A DNA stretch of 64,000 nt, from NCBI GenBank assembly GCA_001899775.1, contig MKWN01000026.1, positions 1 to 64,000 on the forward strand, written 5' to 3'. The position numbers and the translations under genes are program-made. The notes beneath the pieces are model-generated. The model saw only the letters and a program-made list of their open reading frames with translations, did not search any database and was not told the DNA's origin. How positions within the stretch are numbered: position 1 is the stretch's first letter; each line of letters begins with the position of its first letter. Source of the DNA: Thiobacillus sp. 65-29 (GTDB lineage Bacteria; Pseudomonadota; Gammaproteobacteria; Burkholderiales; Thiobacillaceae). Positions 26,649 to 37,997 of this stretch are shown in pieces.

Positions 26649-27670
26649 TACGGTGTGCCCTTCAACGCATCCAGCGCGGCGAGGCTGGCGTCGATGCCGG
26701 GCAGCGTGTGCGCGATCTGCAGGCCCGCCAGGCGGCGCACTTCCTTGAGCGCGGCCACCACGCCCGCGTCGCGCGTGTTGAAATAGCGCGTCAGCATGCC
26801 GTCCACGGCCTCCAGATCGGCCTTGAACGCGGCCTGGTCTTCCGACAGCAAGGCAAGGCGCGCGGCGAGCAGGCGCAGGCGCAGGTTCTCGCGCAGGAAA
26901 TAGGCCTGGTCGGGCGGCAGCAGCACCGCCTCGTTACCTTCGATGCGGCGGATCTGCACCAGACGCTTCATTTCCGCCCACAGTTCCTGGCCAAGGTCGG
27001 CGGCACGCCCGGCACCGCGCGTTGCCGGCACGGTTTCGGACACCTGCGCGCTCGCCAGCGGCCAGCTCGCGTGGCGCGCCACCAGCGCCTCGATGCGTGC
27101 GCTGGCGCCGACTTCGTCGAGCGAGGGCACCGCGCGCAGGTTGGCGAGGTCGGTGGCGATGGCGCGCCGCAGCGGCGTGAACTGCGGCTTGTCGAGCCGC
27201 TGCAGGCGGGTGTCGGCGCCTTCCAGGGCGATGATCGCGGCGCGCACGTTGCCGGCCAGTTGCAGCTGTTGCGCGGCGGTCAACAGCACCTGCTCGATCT
27301 CGGCCAGCGTCCACTGGTCACGTCCCTGCGACAGATCCTTGTACAGCGCTTCGAGCGAGAGCTGCTGCTGCTGCGACGTGGCCAACTGCGCTTCGAGCTG
27401 GGTGAGCTTTTCGCTGGCCTGGCGCATGGCGTCGTCGGCATTGCGCGCGAGCAGCCGGGTTTCGCTCGTCACCTGGCCGGCTTCCGCGAGGCGGCGGCCA
27501 AGCTCGGCCTTGAGATCGCGGATGCGCTCGCGGCTGTCCGACCACGACCAGGCGGCGACGGCGAGCGCCAGCACCGCAAGCATCAATGCGACCCACGCCG
27601 GACCCTGACTGCCCGGCCGCACCGGTGCGGCAGCGGGCGGCGCCGCAGTGGTTTCGGAAATGTCGCTCAT
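26648..27670 (-). CDS. hemX: HemX, membrane-anchored coiled-coil protein of the heme operon
   Basis: This 340-residue protein has an Ala/Pro-rich cytoplasmic N terminus and one membrane helix at about 27-45 (WVALMLAVLALAVAAWSW). A coiled coil spanning about 45-115 and a helical C-terminal domain follow. It matches the HemX family (COG2959), often misannotated as uroporphyrinogen-III C-methyltransferase; no SAM-binding motif is present here. It probably scaffolds the heme enzymes encoded beside it. The ATG at 27670 overlaps the hemD stop by four bases; the longer frame upstream is within hemD and not used. Confidence 0.9.
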   Translation of the reverse strand: MSDISETTAAPPAAAPVRPGSQGPAWVALMLAVLALAVAAWSWSDSRERIRDLKAELGRRLAEAGQVTSETRLLARNADDAMRQASEKLTQLEAQLATSQQQQLSLEALYKDLSQGRDQWTLAEIEQVLLTAAQQLQLAGNVRAAIIALEGADTRLQRLDKPQFTPLRRAIATDLANLRAVPSLDEVGASARIEALVARHASWPLASAQVSETVPATRGAGRAADLGQELWAEMKRLVQIRRIEGNEAVLLPPDQAYFLRENLRLRLLAARLALLSEDQAAFKADLEAVDGMLTRYFNTRDAGVVAALKEVRRLAGLQIAHTLPGIDASLAALDALKGTP

Positions 27671-28434
27671 GTATTGTCCCTGAACCAGTTCACCATGCCT
27701 TCCGTCAGCCCGGCGTCGCCCCCTTCGGTGGTGATCGCGCGTGCGACGCCGAAGCGGCGGGCCGCCTCGGTAATTTTCGCATGCGGCGCGAAAACCGGAG
27801 TATTCACAAGCAACGGCACGCCCGGCTGCCCCAGCATCTGTGCGAGATTGTGCAGCGTCTCGGCGCTGGCGACGGTCACCGCATCGATGCCGCCCGCCTG
27901 CCAGCGCGCCAGCAGCGGCGCAGGATCGTCGTGCGGGCAGCTGCGCCGGTAACATTCCAGGAAGGCGACCAGCGCGCCGCGCGCCGCCAGCGTGTCGGCC
28001 AGGAGCGGCCGCCCGCCGACGCCGCGCACGATCAGCACCTGCCGCCCCGCCACGTCCTGCAGCGCGGGCAGGGCGAGCAGTGCTTCGCTATCCTGCCCGT
28101 CCGGCACGATGACACCGCCGACCCCGGCGTCGGCCAGCGCGCGTGCCGTGCCCGGCCCCACCGCGAACACCTGCACCGAGCGCGGCAGGCCCCCGGCGGC
28201 GCGAATCGCCGCCATGCCGAATTGTGCGGCGTTGGGGCTGACGAAAACCAGCACACTGGCGGTCGGAAGCTGCGTGAGCGAGGCCGCGAGTTCGGCGGGC
28301 GGCACCGCCTCGATGGCGAGCGCAGGGAAGACGAAAGCGTCGCCGCCCACCGCGCGAATCCGCTCGGCCAGCCCCTGCGCCTGGTGCGCGGGACGGGTAA
28401 CCAGCACGGTGCGCCCGGCGAGCGGCCCGGTCAT
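27667..28434 (-). CDS. hemD: uroporphyrinogen-III synthase
   Basis: HemD closes and inverts ring D of hydroxymethylbilane to give uroporphyrinogen III. The 255-residue length is typical. The sequence of this family is weakly conserved, but it shows [16 protein letters not shown] at the N terminus, [28 protein letters not shown], and the C-terminal [16 protein letters not shown] motif. Operon position directly after hemC, with a four-base start/stop overlap, confirms the call. It also overlaps hemX by four bases. Confidence 0.94.
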   Translation of the reverse strand: MTGPLAGRTVLVTRPAHQAQGLAERIRAVGGDAFVFPALAIEAVPPAELAASLTQLPTASVLVFVSPNAAQFGMAAIRAAGGLPRSVQVFAVGPGTARALADAGVGGVIVPDGQDSEALLALPALQDVAGRQVLIVRGVGGRPLLADTLAARGALVAFLECYRRSCPHDDPAPLLARWQAGGIDAVTVASAETLHNLAQMLGQPGVPLLVNTPVFAPHAKITEAARRFGVARAITTEGGDAGLTEGMVNWFRDNT

Positions 28435-29348
28435 GCGATGGAATCGAGGACCGCGCGTGCGCCCTGCGCGAGCAGGCTGTCGGCAAGAGCCTGACCAACG
28501 GCCTCCGGATCAGCGGCCGCCCCTTCGGCGCGGTCGTGGATGAAGGCGCTGCCGTCGGGACGGGCAACGAAACCGGCGATGCGCAGAATGCCGCCCTCGA
28601 GGACGGCGTGCGCACCGAGTGGCACCTGGCAACTGCCGCCGAGCACGCGGCTGACCTGGCGCTCGGCGCGCACACAGGCCGCGGTCGCGGGATGATCGAG
28701 CGGCGCGAGCAGCGCGGCGACATCGTCCCGGCCGCTGCGGATTTCGATGCCGAGCGCGCCCTGGCCGGCGGCGGGAATGCTGTCTTCCACCGACAGCAGG
28801 CTGCGGATGCGCGCGCCCAGGCCGAGACGCTTGAGGCCGGCGGCCGCCAGCAGGATGGCATCGAACTGGCCTTCGTCGAGTTTTTTCAGGCGTGTGCCGA
28901 CGTTGCCGCGCAGCGGTTTCACCACGAGGTGCGGATAGCGTGCGCGCAGTTGCGCTTCGCGGCGCAGGCTGGAGGTGCCGACGACGCTGCCCGGTGGCAG
29001 GTCGGACAGATGGGCGTAGCGGCCGGAGACGACGGCGTCGCGCGGATCCTCACGCTCGCCGATCACCGCCAGCGTAAAGCCCGGCGGCAATTCCATCGGC
29101 ACGTCCTTCATCGAATGTACCGCGAGATCGGCATGGCCGGCGTCCAACGCCACCTCGAGCTCCTTGACAAACAGGCCCTTGCCGCCGATCTTGGAGAGCG
29201 TGACGTCGAGGATCTGGTCACCGCGCGTGGTCATGCCCAGAATATCGATTGCGCAACCCGGATGCAGCGCGCGCAGGCGATCACGGATATGCTCGGCCTG
29301 CCACATGGCAAGGGCACTTTCACGGGAAGCGATGGTCAGGGTTTGCAT
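28431..29348 (-). CDS. hemC: hydroxymethylbilane synthase (porphobilinogen deaminase)
   Basis: HemC polymerises four porphobilinogen units. The 305-residue protein shows [55 protein letters not shown], and the dipyrromethane cofactor cysteine in [14 protein letters not shown] chose the ATG at 29348 ([11 protein letters not shown]) because it matches the family start; an in-frame extension to 29612 would be antisense to the neighbouring gene. It is the first gene of hemC-D-X-Y and is divergent from a thioredoxin-fold gene across 82 bp. Confidence 0.96.
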   Translation of the reverse strand: MQTLTIASRESALAMWQAEHIRDRLRALHPGCAIDILGMTTRGDQILDVTLSKIGGKGLFVKELEVALDAGHADLAVHSMKDVPMELPPGFTLAVIGEREDPRDAVVSGRYAHLSDLPPGSVVGTSSLRREAQLRARYPHLVVKPLRGNVGTRLKKLDEGQFDAILLAAAGLKRLGLGARIRSLLSVEDSIPAAGQGALGIEIRSGRDDVAALLAPLDHPATAACVRAERQVSRVLGGSCQVPLGAHAVLEGGILRIAGFVARPDGSAFIHDRAEGAAADPEAVGQALADSLLAQGARAVLDSIA

Positions 29349-29430
29349 GTCGACGGGTGAGGCAATCGGGACGGTGGAAACGGGGCGGAGAGATTCGGTG
29401 GGCGGCGCGGAACAAAACACACGCAGCATC

Positions 29431-29904
29431 ATGCGGCGACTTGCGGCATGGGCCCTGATTCTAGCATGGGGCTTGACACTCTCCGTGCGTGCCGACGACG
29501 CGTTGGTACGGGCGACGAACCTGCAGGCCGATGCCCGCGACGCGGCGCGCCGCCAGGTGCCGATCCTGATCATGTACTCCAGCGAACACTGCCATTTCTG
29601 CGCGCGCGTCAAGCGCGAATACCTGATCCCGATGCACAGGGATCGCGCCTACCGCAAGCGCGTCATCATCCGCGAGATCGATATCGGCTCGACCCACCCG
29701 CTCACCGGCTTCGACGGCAAGCCCACGACCGAAGGCGCGTTCGCCGCCGCAAGCAAGGTGTTCATGGTGCCCACGGTGAAGGTCTACGACACGCGCGGCA
29801 ACGAGACCGGCGAACCGCTGGTCGGCCTGCTCACGCCAGACTACTACTTCGGCTACCTGGAAGCGGTCATCGACGAAGGCCTGCGCAAGGTGCGCGCGCG
29901 CTGA
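29431..29904 (+). CDS. exported thioredoxin-fold protein with CHFC active site
   Basis: The 157-residue product has an N-terminal signal peptide ([20 protein letters not shown]). A thioredoxin fold follows, with active-site-like C54-H-F-C57 in [17 protein letters not shown] and the cis-proline segment [11 protein letters not shown]. The spacing fits periplasmic SoxW/DsbC-like or thioredoxin_7 proteins, so it likely reduces or isomerises periplasmic thiols and may depend on DsbD, encoded 7 kb away. It is divergent from hemC. The ATG at 29431 sets the signal peptide at the N terminus. The partner protein is unknown. Confidence 0.8.
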   Translation: MRRLAAWALILAWGLTLSVRADDALVRATNLQADARDAARRQVPILIMYSSEHCHFCARVKREYLIPMHRDRAYRKRVIIREIDIGSTHPLTGFDGKPTTEGAFAAASKVFMVPTVKVYDTRGNETGEPLVGLLTPDYYFGYLEAVIDEGLRKVRAR

Positions 29905-29938
29905 AACACCACACGGCCGGACTGGTAAAATCGGCCGC

Positions 29939-30607
29939 ATGAACGCGAGAACGTCACTACCGGGTGTCCCTTTCAAGGCGCTGCTGGCGGACGACCATCC
30001 CCTGATCCGCGAAGGCGTGCGCCACGTCGTCACGCAACTCGCACCGCGCACCGTCATTCTCGACGCACACGACTACCCGAGCCTGTTCGCGCAGACGGCG
30101 CTGCATCCCGATCTCGACCTCGCACTGGTCGACCTCAACATGCCCGGCTTCGTCGGCATCCAGGGCATCGCGCAGTATCGCAGCCGCTTTCCCGACATCC
30201 CGCTGGTCGTGCTGTCGGCTTCCGAAGCACAACAGGACGTGCGCCAGGTGATCGGCGCCGGCGCACTCGGCTACATCCCGAAGTCGTCCTCGACCGAAAT
30301 CATGCTGCGCGCGCTGCGCCAGGTGCTCGCCGGCTACGTTTTCATGCCGCACTTCGGTGCCGACGACGAACCCGCGATGCCGCCGGCCGCGGCGACGATC
30401 CCCGGGCTGCAACACGCGGGGCTGACGGTGCGTCAGTTCGAAGTGGCACGCCTGCTGGCACGCGGATGCACCAACAAGACCATCGCCGAGCTGCTCGCGC
30501 TGTCGGAGGCCACGGTGAAGATCCACGTTGCCGCGATTTTCCGCGCCCTGGGGGTCAGCAACCGCGCCGAGGCGGTTCTGGTCCTGCAGCGCCTCACGCA
30601 GGGGTGA
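29939..30607 (+). CDS. LuxR/NarL-family response regulator
   Basis: This 222-residue regulator has an N-terminal receiver domain with acidic residues D18-D19 (LLADDHPLIREGV), phosphoacceptor D65 (LALVDLNMPG) and lysine in YIPKSSS. It ends in a LuxR-type helix-turn-helix (LTVRQFEVARLLARGCTNKTIAELL, TVKIHVAAIFRALGV). It is followed immediately by the hybrid kinase gene, whose GTG start overlaps its stop (GTGA), so the two form a two-component pair. Target genes are unknown. Confidence 0.93.
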   Translation: MNARTSLPGVPFKALLADDHPLIREGVRHVVTQLAPRTVILDAHDYPSLFAQTALHPDLDLALVDLNMPGFVGIQGIAQYRSRFPDIPLVVLSASEAQQDVRQVIGAGALGYIPKSSSTEIMLRALRQVLAGYVFMPHFGADDEPAMPPAAATIPGLQHAGLTVRQFEVARLLARGCTNKTIAELLALSEATVKIHVAAIFRALGVSNRAEAVLVLQRLTQG

Positions 30608-32514
30608 CGCATATCGTCCCCACGCGGCTGCCCGGCCGGGGCGGCAGCATCCGCAGCCGCATCCTGCTGATCGCGCTGCTGCCGGCGCTGCTCACGGCAT
30701 TCGGCATGGTCGCCCACTTCACCACGCGCACCCTGTCGCAGGCGGAGACGGAACTGCAGGCACGCGCCAGCAACGCCGCGCGCCATCTCGCCGGCGTGCT
30801 ACCTTATGCCCTCGTGGCGGGCGATTTCGCCATGGTACGCAGCCAGCTGGAAGGCGAAATGACGGACAGCCGGCTTGCCTCGGCACGCGTGCTCGACCCG
30901 CACCAGCGTCTGATCGCGGGACTGGGTGCGCCGCCGCAGAACGCGGACGACGACGGGCACCTGCGCCGGCGCGTTCCCATCGTGCTGCCCGCTGCCGACC
31001 TGCCCGACGCCCCGGGTTCGGGAATGTCGGGAAACCGCCTGCTCGGCGAAGTCGAGATCACCGTCTCGCGCGACGAGATCCGGGCCTTCCGCCGCACGAC
31101 GCTGCTGCATGCCGCGCTGCTCCTGGCTGCGGCACTGACCCTGAGTGCCGTGCTCGGCTGGCGCCTATCCAACCGCCTGGCCGGACAGTTGGGACAGATC
31201 GGCGAAGCGGTCGAGCGTCTGGCACAGGGCGATCTTGGCGCGCGTGCGCGCCTCACCACGGCCGGCGAAATCGGCCAGCTGTCGCGCGGCATCGACGGCA
31301 TGGCCGAGGCGCTGCAGGCCCATCGCAGCGAGCTGGAACAGCGCATCCACGAAGCGACCGCCAGTCTCGCCGCGAAGAAGGAAATGGCCGAACGTGCAAA
31401 TCAGGCCAAATCGCGCTTTCTCGCGGCCGCCAGTCACGACCTGCGCCAGCCGCTGCACGCACTCTCGCTGTTCGTCGCCGCGCTGAAAACGCGCCGCCGC
31501 GAGCCCGAGACGCAGACGCTGGTGGAGAACATCGAGTCATCGACCGCGGCCATGGAGCTGCTGTTCAATGCGCTGCTGGACATCTCGCGGCTGGATGCCG
31601 GCGCGATCGAGGCGCACCCCGAGCACTTCCCACTCCAGCCCCTGCTCGATATCCTCGGCAAGCAGTTCGGCGCGCTCGCGGGGGAGAAGCATCTCAGACT
31701 GCGCATCCGCCCCTGCAATGCGGTGATCTACAGTGATCCGCTGCTGATCGAACGCATCCTCGCCAACCTTATCGCCAACGCCATCCGCTACACCGACGAC
31801 GGCGGCGTGCTCGTCGGTTGCCGGCGCCGCGGCCGCATGCTGCACATCGGCGTCATCGACACCGGACGCGGCATCCCGCCGGAGCAGCAGGAAAGCGTGT
31901 TCCAGGAATTCGTGCAGCTCAACAATCCGGCGCGCGACCGCAGCAAGGGGCTCGGCCTCGGGCTCGCCATCGTCTCGCGCCTGGCGCGCCTGCTGGGCCA
32001 CCGCATCGACCTCGTCTCGCACCCGGGCCACGGCTCCAGTTTCAGCATCGACGTACCGCTCGGCGACCCCGCGCGCGTGCGGGCGAACACGGCCATCAGC
32101 GCCAGTGCGGTCGCCGACGTGATTCCGCCCGACACCCTGGTGCTGCTGGTCGACGACGAAAGCGCCATCCTGCATGGCATGGCGGAGCTGTTCGACAACT
32201 GGAACATCGGTCTGGTCACCGCACGCAATGTCGACGAAGCCGAGCAGTGGCTCGACAGCCTCGAATGCGCACCCGACGTCATCGTCTCGGATTACCGCCT
32301 GCCTGGCGACAGCGACGGCATCGCGGTGATCGCGCGCCTGCGCGAGAAATTCGGCCACGGCATCCCCGCCATCCTCATCACCGGCGACACCGCACCCGAA
32401 AGCCTGCAACGCATCGCCCAGGCCGGCCTCCCCCTGCTGCACAAACCGCTGCGCCCCGCCAAGCTGCGCGCGCTGCTCACCCACCTCGTCCACCAGTCCC
32501 GCGCCGTGCCATAA
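30604..32514 (+). CDS. hybrid sensor histidine kinase with C-terminal receiver
   Basis: The 636-residue membrane kinase has a first helix near residue 20 ([16 protein letters not shown]), an extracytoplasmic region of about 120 residues and a second helix ([19 protein letters not shown]). HAMP and coiled-coil segments lead to the HisKA domain with H278 ([16 protein letters not shown]). The ATPase domain has [25 protein letters not shown] and GLGLGLAIV. The C-terminal receiver has D563 in [11 protein letters not shown]. The DLRQPLHAL box is typical of hybrid kinases paired with LuxR regulators. The GTG at 30604 overlaps the regulator stop codon. Signal and target are unknown. Confidence 0.92.
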   Translation: MTHIVPTRLPGRGGSIRSRILLIALLPALLTAFGMVAHFTTRTLSQAETELQARASNAARHLAGVLPYALVAGDFAMVRSQLEGEMTDSRLASARVLDPHQRLIAGLGAPPQNADDDGHLRRRVPIVLPAADLPDAPGSGMSGNRLLGEVEITVSRDEIRAFRRTTLLHAALLLAAALTLSAVLGWRLSNRLAGQLGQIGEAVERLAQGDLGARARLTTAGEIGQLSRGIDGMAEALQAHRSELEQRIHEATASLAAKKEMAERANQAKSRFLAAASHDLRQPLHALSLFVAALKTRRREPETQTLVENIESSTAAMELLFNALLDISRLDAGAIEAHPEHFPLQPLLDILGKQFGALAGEKHLRLRIRPCNAVIYSDPLLIERILANLIANAIRYTDDGGVLVGCRRRGRMLHIGVIDTGRGIPPEQQESVFQEFVQLNNPARDRSKGLGLGLAIVSRLARLLGHRIDLVSHPGHGSSFSIDVPLGDPARVRANTAISASAVADVIPPDTLVLLVDDESAILHGMAELFDNWNIGLVTARNVDEAEQWLDSLECAPDVIVSDYRLPGDSDGIAVIARLREKFGHGIPAILITGDTAPESLQRIAQAGLPLLHKPLRPAKLRALLTHLVHQSRAVP

Positions 32515-32553
32515 TCGACGCGCTCACCGCTTACCCCTCACCACTCACCCCCC

Positions 32554-33924
32554 ATGCACCTCCACATTCTCGGCATCTGCGGCACCTTCATGGGCGGCAT
32601 TGCCGCCATCGCCCGCGCCGCCGGACATACCGTCACCGGCTGCGATGCCAACGTGTACCCGCCCATGTCGGACCAGCTGCGCGCGCTCGGCATCGAACTC
32701 ATCGAAGGCTGGGATGCCGGCCAGGCCGATATCGGCGCCGACATCTTTGTGGTCGGCAACGTCGTCGCGCGCGGCAGGCAGCCGCTGATGGAAGCCATCC
32801 TCGACCGTGGCCTGCCGTACACTTCCGGTCCGCAGTGGCTCGCCGACACCATGCTCCGCGACAAATGGGTGCTCGCGGTCGCCGGCACCCATGGCAAGAC
32901 CACCACCAGCGCAATGCTGGCGTGGATCCTCGAGGACGCGGGGCTCACGCCGGGTTTTCTCATCGGCGGCATCCCGCAGAACTTCGGCCTGTCGGCGCGG
33001 CTGACCGACAGCCCCTTCTTCGTGATCGAGGCCGACGAGTACGACACCGCGTTCTTCGACAAGCGTTCCAAGTTCGTCCACTACCGCCCGCGCACCGCCA
33101 TCCTCAACAATCTCGAATACGACCACGCCGACATCTTTCCCGACCTCGCGGCGATCGAAACGCAGTTCCATCATCTGGTGCGCACCGTGCCCGGCAACGG
33201 GCTGATCGTCGCCAACGGCCGCGATGCCAACCTCGACCGCGTGCTGGCGCGTGGCGCGTGGACACCGGTAGAGCGATTCGGCAGCGACGCCGGCTGGCAG
33301 GCGGGAACGCCCGACGCGGACGGCGCTTTCGACGTCAGCCTGGGTGGCGTTTTGCAGGGCCGCGTGCACTGGGCTCTGTTCGGCGAACACGAGCGCATGA
33401 ACGCACTCGCCGCCATCGCCGCCGCGCGTCACGCTGGCGTGCCCGCCGCCGCCGCGATCGACGCGCTGGCGCGTTTCGAGAACGTGAAACGGCGCATGGA
33501 AGTGCGCGGCAGCGTCGGCGGCATCACCGTGTACGACGACTTCGCCCACCACCCCACCGCGATCGCCACGACCATCGAGGGCCTGCGCCGCAAGGTCGGC
33601 GCGGCGCGCATTCTCGCCGTGCTGGAACCGCGCTCCAACACGATGAAGCTCGGCGTGATGAAGGCGCAACTGCCGGCCAGCCTCACCGGCGCCGACCAGG
33701 TCTATTGCTATGGCGCCGACCTCGGCTGGGATGCGCACGCGGCGCTCGCCCCGCTGGGCGACAGGGTGCGCGTGTTCGACGACCTCGGCACCCTCGTCGC
33801 AGGGCTCGCACAGGACGCGCAAGCCGGCGATCAGGTGCTGGTGATGAGCAACGGCAGCTTTGGCGGCCTGCATGGCAAGCTGCTGGACGCGCTGCGCCAG
33901 CGCCACGCGGACCAGACCGGCTGA
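32554..33924 (+). CDS. mpl: UDP-N-acetylmuramate:L-alanyl-gamma-D-glutamyl-meso-diaminopimelate ligase
   Basis: Mpl recycles cell-wall tripeptide by ligating it to UDP-MurNAc. The 456-residue protein is a Mur ligase with [17 protein letters not shown] (UDP site, Mpl-specific GTFMGG), P-loop [13 protein letters not shown], the central motif [32 protein letters not shown], and [11 protein letters not shown]. The [13 protein letters not shown] sequence separates Mpl from MurC. The gene lies 39 bp downstream of the hybrid kinase and 77 bp upstream of fbp. Confidence 0.96.
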   Translation: MHLHILGICGTFMGGIAAIARAAGHTVTGCDANVYPPMSDQLRALGIELIEGWDAGQADIGADIFVVGNVVARGRQPLMEAILDRGLPYTSGPQWLADTMLRDKWVLAVAGTHGKTTTSAMLAWILEDAGLTPGFLIGGIPQNFGLSARLTDSPFFVIEADEYDTAFFDKRSKFVHYRPRTAILNNLEYDHADIFPDLAAIETQFHHLVRTVPGNGLIVANGRDANLDRVLARGAWTPVERFGSDAGWQAGTPDADGAFDVSLGGVLQGRVHWALFGEHERMNALAAIAAARHAGVPAAAAIDALARFENVKRRMEVRGSVGGITVYDDFAHHPTAIATTIEGLRRKVGAARILAVLEPRSNTMKLGVMKAQLPASLTGADQVYCYGADLGWDAHAALAPLGDRVRVFDDLGTLVAGLAQDAQAGDQVLVMSNGSFGGLHGKLLDALRQRHADQTG

Positions 33925-33937
33925 AGGTATGCCGCGC

Positions 33938-34001
33938 GGGGCAAAATTTTTTCGTGTATGATATAAAAATTGTTTATCGACATCGAAAAAGGAGCTTCAC
34001 C
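33938..34001 (+). promoter_or_regulatory. AT-rich promoter and ribosome-binding site of fbp
   Basis: A conspicuous AT island in a GC-rich region contains TATGAT (33957-33962), a good -10 candidate, preceded by an AAAATTTTTT stretch. An AAAAAGGAG ribosome-binding site at about 33986-33993 lies 8 nt before the GTG start. A -35 hexamer is not obvious, which suggests activator dependence. Confidence 0.5.
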
Positions 34002-35015
34002 GTGCACACCGGCACCACCCTTACCCAGTTCATCATCGAGGAGCAGCGTCGCGCCGCCGGCGCCACCGGCGACTTCACCTCGCTGCTCAACGACGTCGTC
34101 ACCGCCTGCAAGGCCATTTCCAATGCCGTGAACAAGGGCGCGCTGCTCGGCGTGATGGGTTCGCTCGATTCCGAGAACGTGCAGGGGGAGACGCAGAAAA
34201 AACTCGACGTCATCACCAACGACATCATGATCCGTTCCAACGCGTGGGCCGGGCACCTCGCCGGCATGGCCTCCGAGGAAATGGACACGGTGTACGACAT
34301 TCCCACCCAATATCCGCTCGGCAAATACCTGCTGGTGTTCGACCCGCTCGACGGCTCGTCCAACGTCGACGTCAACATCTCCGTCGGCACCATCTTTTCC
34401 ATTCTCAAGGCGCCGGTGCCGAACCGTCCGGCGCGGCCGGAGGACTTCCTGCAGCCGGGGACGAAACAGGTGTGCGCGGGCTACGCGATCTACGGTTCCT
34501 CGACCATGCTGGTGCTGACCCTGGGCAACGGCGTGAACGGCTTCACCCTCGACCGCGACGTCGGCGAGTTCGTGCTGACCCATCCCGGCATGACGATCCC
34601 CGCCGACACGCGCGAGTTCGCCATCAATGCGTCGAACCGGCGCTTCTGGGAAGCGCCGGTGCAGCGTTACGTCGAGGAATGCCTCGCCGGCAAGGAAGGG
34701 CCGCGCGGCAAGGACTTCAACATGCGCTGGGTCGCCTCGATGGTGGCCGAAGTGCACCGCATCCTCACCCGCGGCGGCATCTTCATGTACCCGCGCGACA
34801 CCAAGGATCCCGCCAAGGCCGGCAAGCTGCGTCTGCTGTACGAGGCCAATCCGATGGCCTTCATCGTCGAGCAGGCCGGCGGCGCGGCCACCACCGGCTA
34901 CCAGCGTATCCTCGACATCGCGCCCGAAGGCCTGCACCAGCGCGTGCCGGTAATCCTCGGCTCGAAGAACGAGGTCGACACGGTGAGCGGCTACCACCAC
35001 GACAAAGCGGCGTAA
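34002..35015 (+). CDS. fbp: class I fructose-1,6-bisphosphatase
   Basis: FBPase hydrolyses fructose-1,6-bisphosphate in gluconeogenesis and, in autotrophs, in the Calvin cycle. The 337-residue protein has the family block [20 protein letters not shown] (metal-binding DPLDGSS), [28 protein letters not shown] and [20 protein letters not shown]. The start is GTG at 34002 with a strong AAGGAG site; the longer frame upstream runs through mpl and is not used. A terminator hairpin follows at 35033. No cbb genes are nearby. Confidence 0.96.
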   Translation: MHTGTTLTQFIIEEQRRAAGATGDFTSLLNDVVTACKAISNAVNKGALLGVMGSLDSENVQGETQKKLDVITNDIMIRSNAWAGHLAGMASEEMDTVYDIPTQYPLGKYLLVFDPLDGSSNVDVNISVGTIFSILKAPVPNRPARPEDFLQPGTKQVCAGYAIYGSSTMLVLTLGNGVNGFTLDRDVGEFVLTHPGMTIPADTREFAINASNRRFWEAPVQRYVEECLAGKEGPRGKDFNMRWVASMVAEVHRILTRGGIFMYPRDTKDPAKAGKLRLLYEANPMAFIVEQAGGAATTGYQRILDIAPEGLHQRVPVILGSKNEVDTVSGYHHDKAA

Positions 35016-35032
35016 GCACTTCGATACGGACG

Positions 35033-35066
35033 GAAAGAACCGGGCGCTGCCCGGTTCTTTCGTTTC
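35033..35066. terminator. terminator between fbp and the GGDEF-EAL gene
   Basis: A perfect 13-bp inverted repeat (GAAAGAACCGGGC / GCCCGGTTCTTTC, 3-nt loop) is flanked by A- and T-rich bases. It can serve both fbp (plus) and the convergent gene ending at 35076 (minus). Confidence 0.85.
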
Positions 35067-35075
35067 GTCTCTGCC

Positions 35076-37196
35076 TCAGGCGACGGCCTTGCGCCGACCC
35101 GCACGCAGCAGGCCGAGGCACGCGTCGGGCGGCAGGGGACGGCTGAACAGATAGCCCTGCGCCTGGTCGCAGCGGTTGGCGCGCAGGTAGGCAAGCTGCG
35201 CGTCCGTTTCCACGCCTTCCGCAACCACGGTCAGGTCCAGGTTTTCGGCCAGCGCGATGATGGTGCGCACGATGGCGGCGTCGTCCTCGTCGTCGGGAAT
35301 GTCGCGGATGAACGAACGGTCGATCTTCAGGCAATGGATGGGGAAGGTCTTCAGGTAGCTCAGCGACGAATAGCCGGTGCCGAAGTCATCGACAGCGATG
35401 CGCAGGCCGAGCCGTTCAAGGTCGCCGAGCACGGTGGCCGCCGTTGCCAGGTTGTCCATCAGGGAAGACTCGGTGACCTCGAGTTCGAGATCGGTGGGGG
35501 TAAGCCCCGTGTCATGGAGGACCAGGCTGACTTTCGCGGCGAGGTCCATCTGGCGCAACTGGCGCGCCGAAAGGTTGACCGCCATGGTGCCGGCGGCAAA
35601 CCCGGCATCCTGCCACGCGCGCATCTGGCGGCAGGCTTCGTGCAGCACCCAGTCGCCGATCGACAGGATCAGGCCGCTGCGTTCCGCCAGCGGGATGAAT
35701 TCATCCGGACTGACGTTGCCGAGTTCCGGCGACTGCCAGCGCAGCAGCGCCTCCCAGCCCGTCAGCCGGCCGCTGTCGATCTCGTGCCTGGGCTGGTAAT
35801 GCAGCGCCAGTTCACGCCGCTCGAGCGCCTGCTTGAGACGCGCCTCCAGAAGAACACGGCGCTGCATTTCCTCCGACAATGCACGGTTGAACACGCTCAG
35901 ACAGTTGCGTCCGGTCTGCTTGGCGCGGTGCAGGGCGAGATCCGCATGGCGCATGAGGACACTGGCCGTTTCGTCATCCGACGGATAGAGCACGATACCG
36001 ATGCTGACGCTGATGCCGAGCCGGTCGTTGCCGATGTCGAACTCGCGGGACAGCGCGTGCAGCAGCGTTTCCCCCACCGCCTTCGCACGCTCGATAGAGG
36101 CATTCTCCAGCTGGATCACGAACTCGTCGCCGCTGAAACGGGCGAGGAACGCGTCCGCCGGCAGCATCGACCGGATTCGTTCGGCGACGGCGACCAGCAG
36201 CAGATCACCCTGCTCGTGGCCGAGGGTGTCGTTCACGGTCTGGAAATGGTCGAGATCGAGCAGCAGCACCGCGCCCGCGCTCTGCGTCTCGCGCGCACGC
36301 GTGAGCGACTGCTTGAGCTGTTCGCCGAACGCCGTGCGGTTGGGCAGCCCGGTGAGGTCGTCATGGGTGAGCATGTGGCGCATCTGCCGGAACGGCCGGC
36401 TCACCGCCTCGGCATAGATGGCGCGATAGAGAAAATAGTAGGCCGCCACCTTGTAGGTGTGGCCCAGCATGTTGGCGGTGCTGGTCACCTGGACGTATAC
36501 GGTGAGGAAAAGCTCGCCGGCCGCCATCAGCAGGATGGCGAACATCAGGCTGTCGAAATCGCAGTGGGTGATCTGCCTGCGTCGTAGCGCAAGGAGCACG
36601 GCGGTGCCCAGATAGAGCGCGAACACCCCCCATTCGAGCGCCACCTTGAGCCGTGTCAGCCCGATCCCGCTCTCGTACATCCGCGGAGCGAGGTCGGGGG
36701 CCTTCAACAGCGCCCAGGAGATCGCGCAGACCGCGAGCAACACGCCGAGCCAGGCATGGCGATACAGCGCTGAATGGCGCACGGGCCGCTCCGGAAGCAG
36801 CACGTAGGCCAGCAGGCCCACCCCCGCAGAAAGACGCGCGAGCAGCCAGAACACGATCGACTTGTGCGGCGAATTCTGGCTCACCACATCCGGCATGCCA
36901 ATGTAGGAAAGAAAATGCAGCATGTCGAACACGCCGACGGCAAGAAAGGCGCTTCCCAGTGTCACCGCACGGATCGAACGCTCCGCCTGCGCCGCACCGT
37001 GGCCAGTGAAGAAAACCAGCGCCGCCACGATCACCGCGAAGACTTCCATCAGCGAGTGGATGACCAGGAAATGCGCCTGGGTGACGGTGAACTGGTTGTC
37101 GGGCGTCGTCTGCCACAGCAGCAGGGGCACGCTCAGCGTCAGCAGCAGCGTACCGGCGATCCGGTGTGCGTTCACGTGTGGCGTTTGCATCGACAA
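35076..37196 (-). CDS. membrane GGDEF-EAL protein (MASE-type sensor, degenerate SGDEF)
   Basis: The 706-residue protein has about seven N-terminal membrane helices over residues 1-265 (MASE3-like, with [13 protein letters not shown]) and then a diguanylate-cyclase domain whose active site reads SGDEF instead of GGDEF. No RxxD inhibitory site lies at the usual place before it. The C-terminal EAL domain has an intact [38 protein letters not shown] and [10 protein letters not shown] with the catalytic lysine EGVET block. It most likely acts as a c-di-GMP phosphodiesterase with a regulatory GGDEF. The gene converges on fbp and stands alone, divergent from yqgE. Confidence 0.92.
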   Translation of the reverse strand: MSMQTPHVNAHRIAGTLLLTLSVPLLLWQTTPDNQFTVTQAHFLVIHSLMEVFAVIVAALVFFTGHGAAQAERSIRAVTLGSAFLAVGVFDMLHFLSYIGMPDVVSQNSPHKSIVFWLLARLSAGVGLLAYVLLPERPVRHSALYRHAWLGVLLAVCAISWALLKAPDLAPRMYESGIGLTRLKVALEWGVFALYLGTAVLLALRRRQITHCDFDSLMFAILLMAAGELFLTVYVQVTSTANMLGHTYKVAAYYFLYRAIYAEAVSRPFRQMRHMLTHDDLTGLPNRTAFGEQLKQSLTRARETQSAGAVLLLDLDHFQTVNDTLGHEQGDLLLVAVAERIRSMLPADAFLARFSGDEFVIQLENASIERAKAVGETLLHALSREFDIGNDRLGISVSIGIVLYPSDDETASVLMRHADLALHRAKQTGRNCLSVFNRALSEEMQRRVLLEARLKQALERRELALHYQPRHEIDSGRLTGWEALLRWQSPELGNVSPDEFIPLAERSGLILSIGDWVLHEACRQMRAWQDAGFAAGTMAVNLSARQLRQMDLAAKVSLVLHDTGLTPTDLELEVTESSLMDNLATAATVLGDLERLGLRIAVDDFGTGYSSLSYLKTFPIHCLKIDRSFIRDIPDDEDDAAIVRTIIALAENLDLTVVAEGVETDAQLAYLRANRCDQAQGYLFSRPLPPDACLGLLRAGRRKAVA

Positions 37197-37433
37197 GACC
37201 CTGATTGCCCCGTGGAGGCCGTCACCCGCGACGCGCCTCGTCCTTTTTGTTCAATTTGGCACAACATCGGCGATTTGCACACCCGATCCGGGGCGCACTA
37301 CTCGTGTATTTACGGCGAGGCGGCGGAGGTCTTGAAGCAGGCCTCGATTGATCCCGGATTATCCAATGGATTTTTTGGGTTGAGAAAAGAACTGTCTGCC
37401 CCGGCCGCAGCGGATTACAATGAACAGGCAATC

Positions 37434-37991
37434 ATGGATACCGTCAACCTCACCCACCATTTTCTGATCGCCATGCCCGGCATGGTCGATCCGAATTTCA
37501 ATGGCACCCTGACCTATATCTGCGACCACAGCGAGCAGGGGGCGCTGGGGGTCGTGGTGAACCGGCCCATCGAGCTCGAGCTGTCGACGCTGTTCGAGCA
37601 ACTGGGCCTGTCGCTGCCCGAACCGCTGCACCACCAGGCCGTGTACTTCGGCGGTCCGGTGCAGACCGAGCGCGGCTTCGTGCTGCACGTGCCGCCGCGC
37701 ACCTTCAGTTCGACCCTCACGGTGAACGACGCGGTCAGCCTCACCACCTCGAAGGACGTGCTCGAGGCGGTGAGCCTGGGTGAGGGACCGGAAAAATTCA
37801 TGGTGTCCCTGGGCTACGCCGGCTGGTCCGCCGGGCAACTGGAAGAAGAAATGAAACAGAACGCCTGGCTGTCGGTGGCGGCGGACCCGCAGGTGATTTT
37901 CGACCTGCCTGCGGAAGCGCGCCTGCCCGCGGCGATGAAGCTTCTGGGCATCGATTTCGCCAACCTCTCCGAAGAAGCCGGACACGCTTGA
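37434..37991 (+). CDS. yqgE: YqgE/AlgH family protein (UPF0301)
   Basis: The 185-residue soluble protein shows the family pattern [40 protein letters not shown], split here by short turns, and later [16 protein letters not shown] and [15 protein letters not shown]. The molecular function is not established; family members are linked to alginate regulation only by name. I chose the ATG at 37434 because the conserved start follows it. A 237-bp spacer separates it from the divergent GGDEF-EAL gene. It leads a tight row yqgE-ruvX-pyrR-pyrB-pyrX. Confidence 0.93.
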   Translation: MDTVNLTHHFLIAMPGMVDPNFNGTLTYICDHSEQGALGVVVNRPIELELSTLFEQLGLSLPEPLHHQAVYFGGPVQTERGFVLHVPPRTFSSTLTVNDAVSLTTSKDVLEAVSLGEGPEKFMVSLGYAGWSAGQLEEEMKQNAWLSVAADPQVIFDLPAEARLPAAMKLLGIDFANLSEEAGHA

Positions 37992-37997
37992 ACCCGC

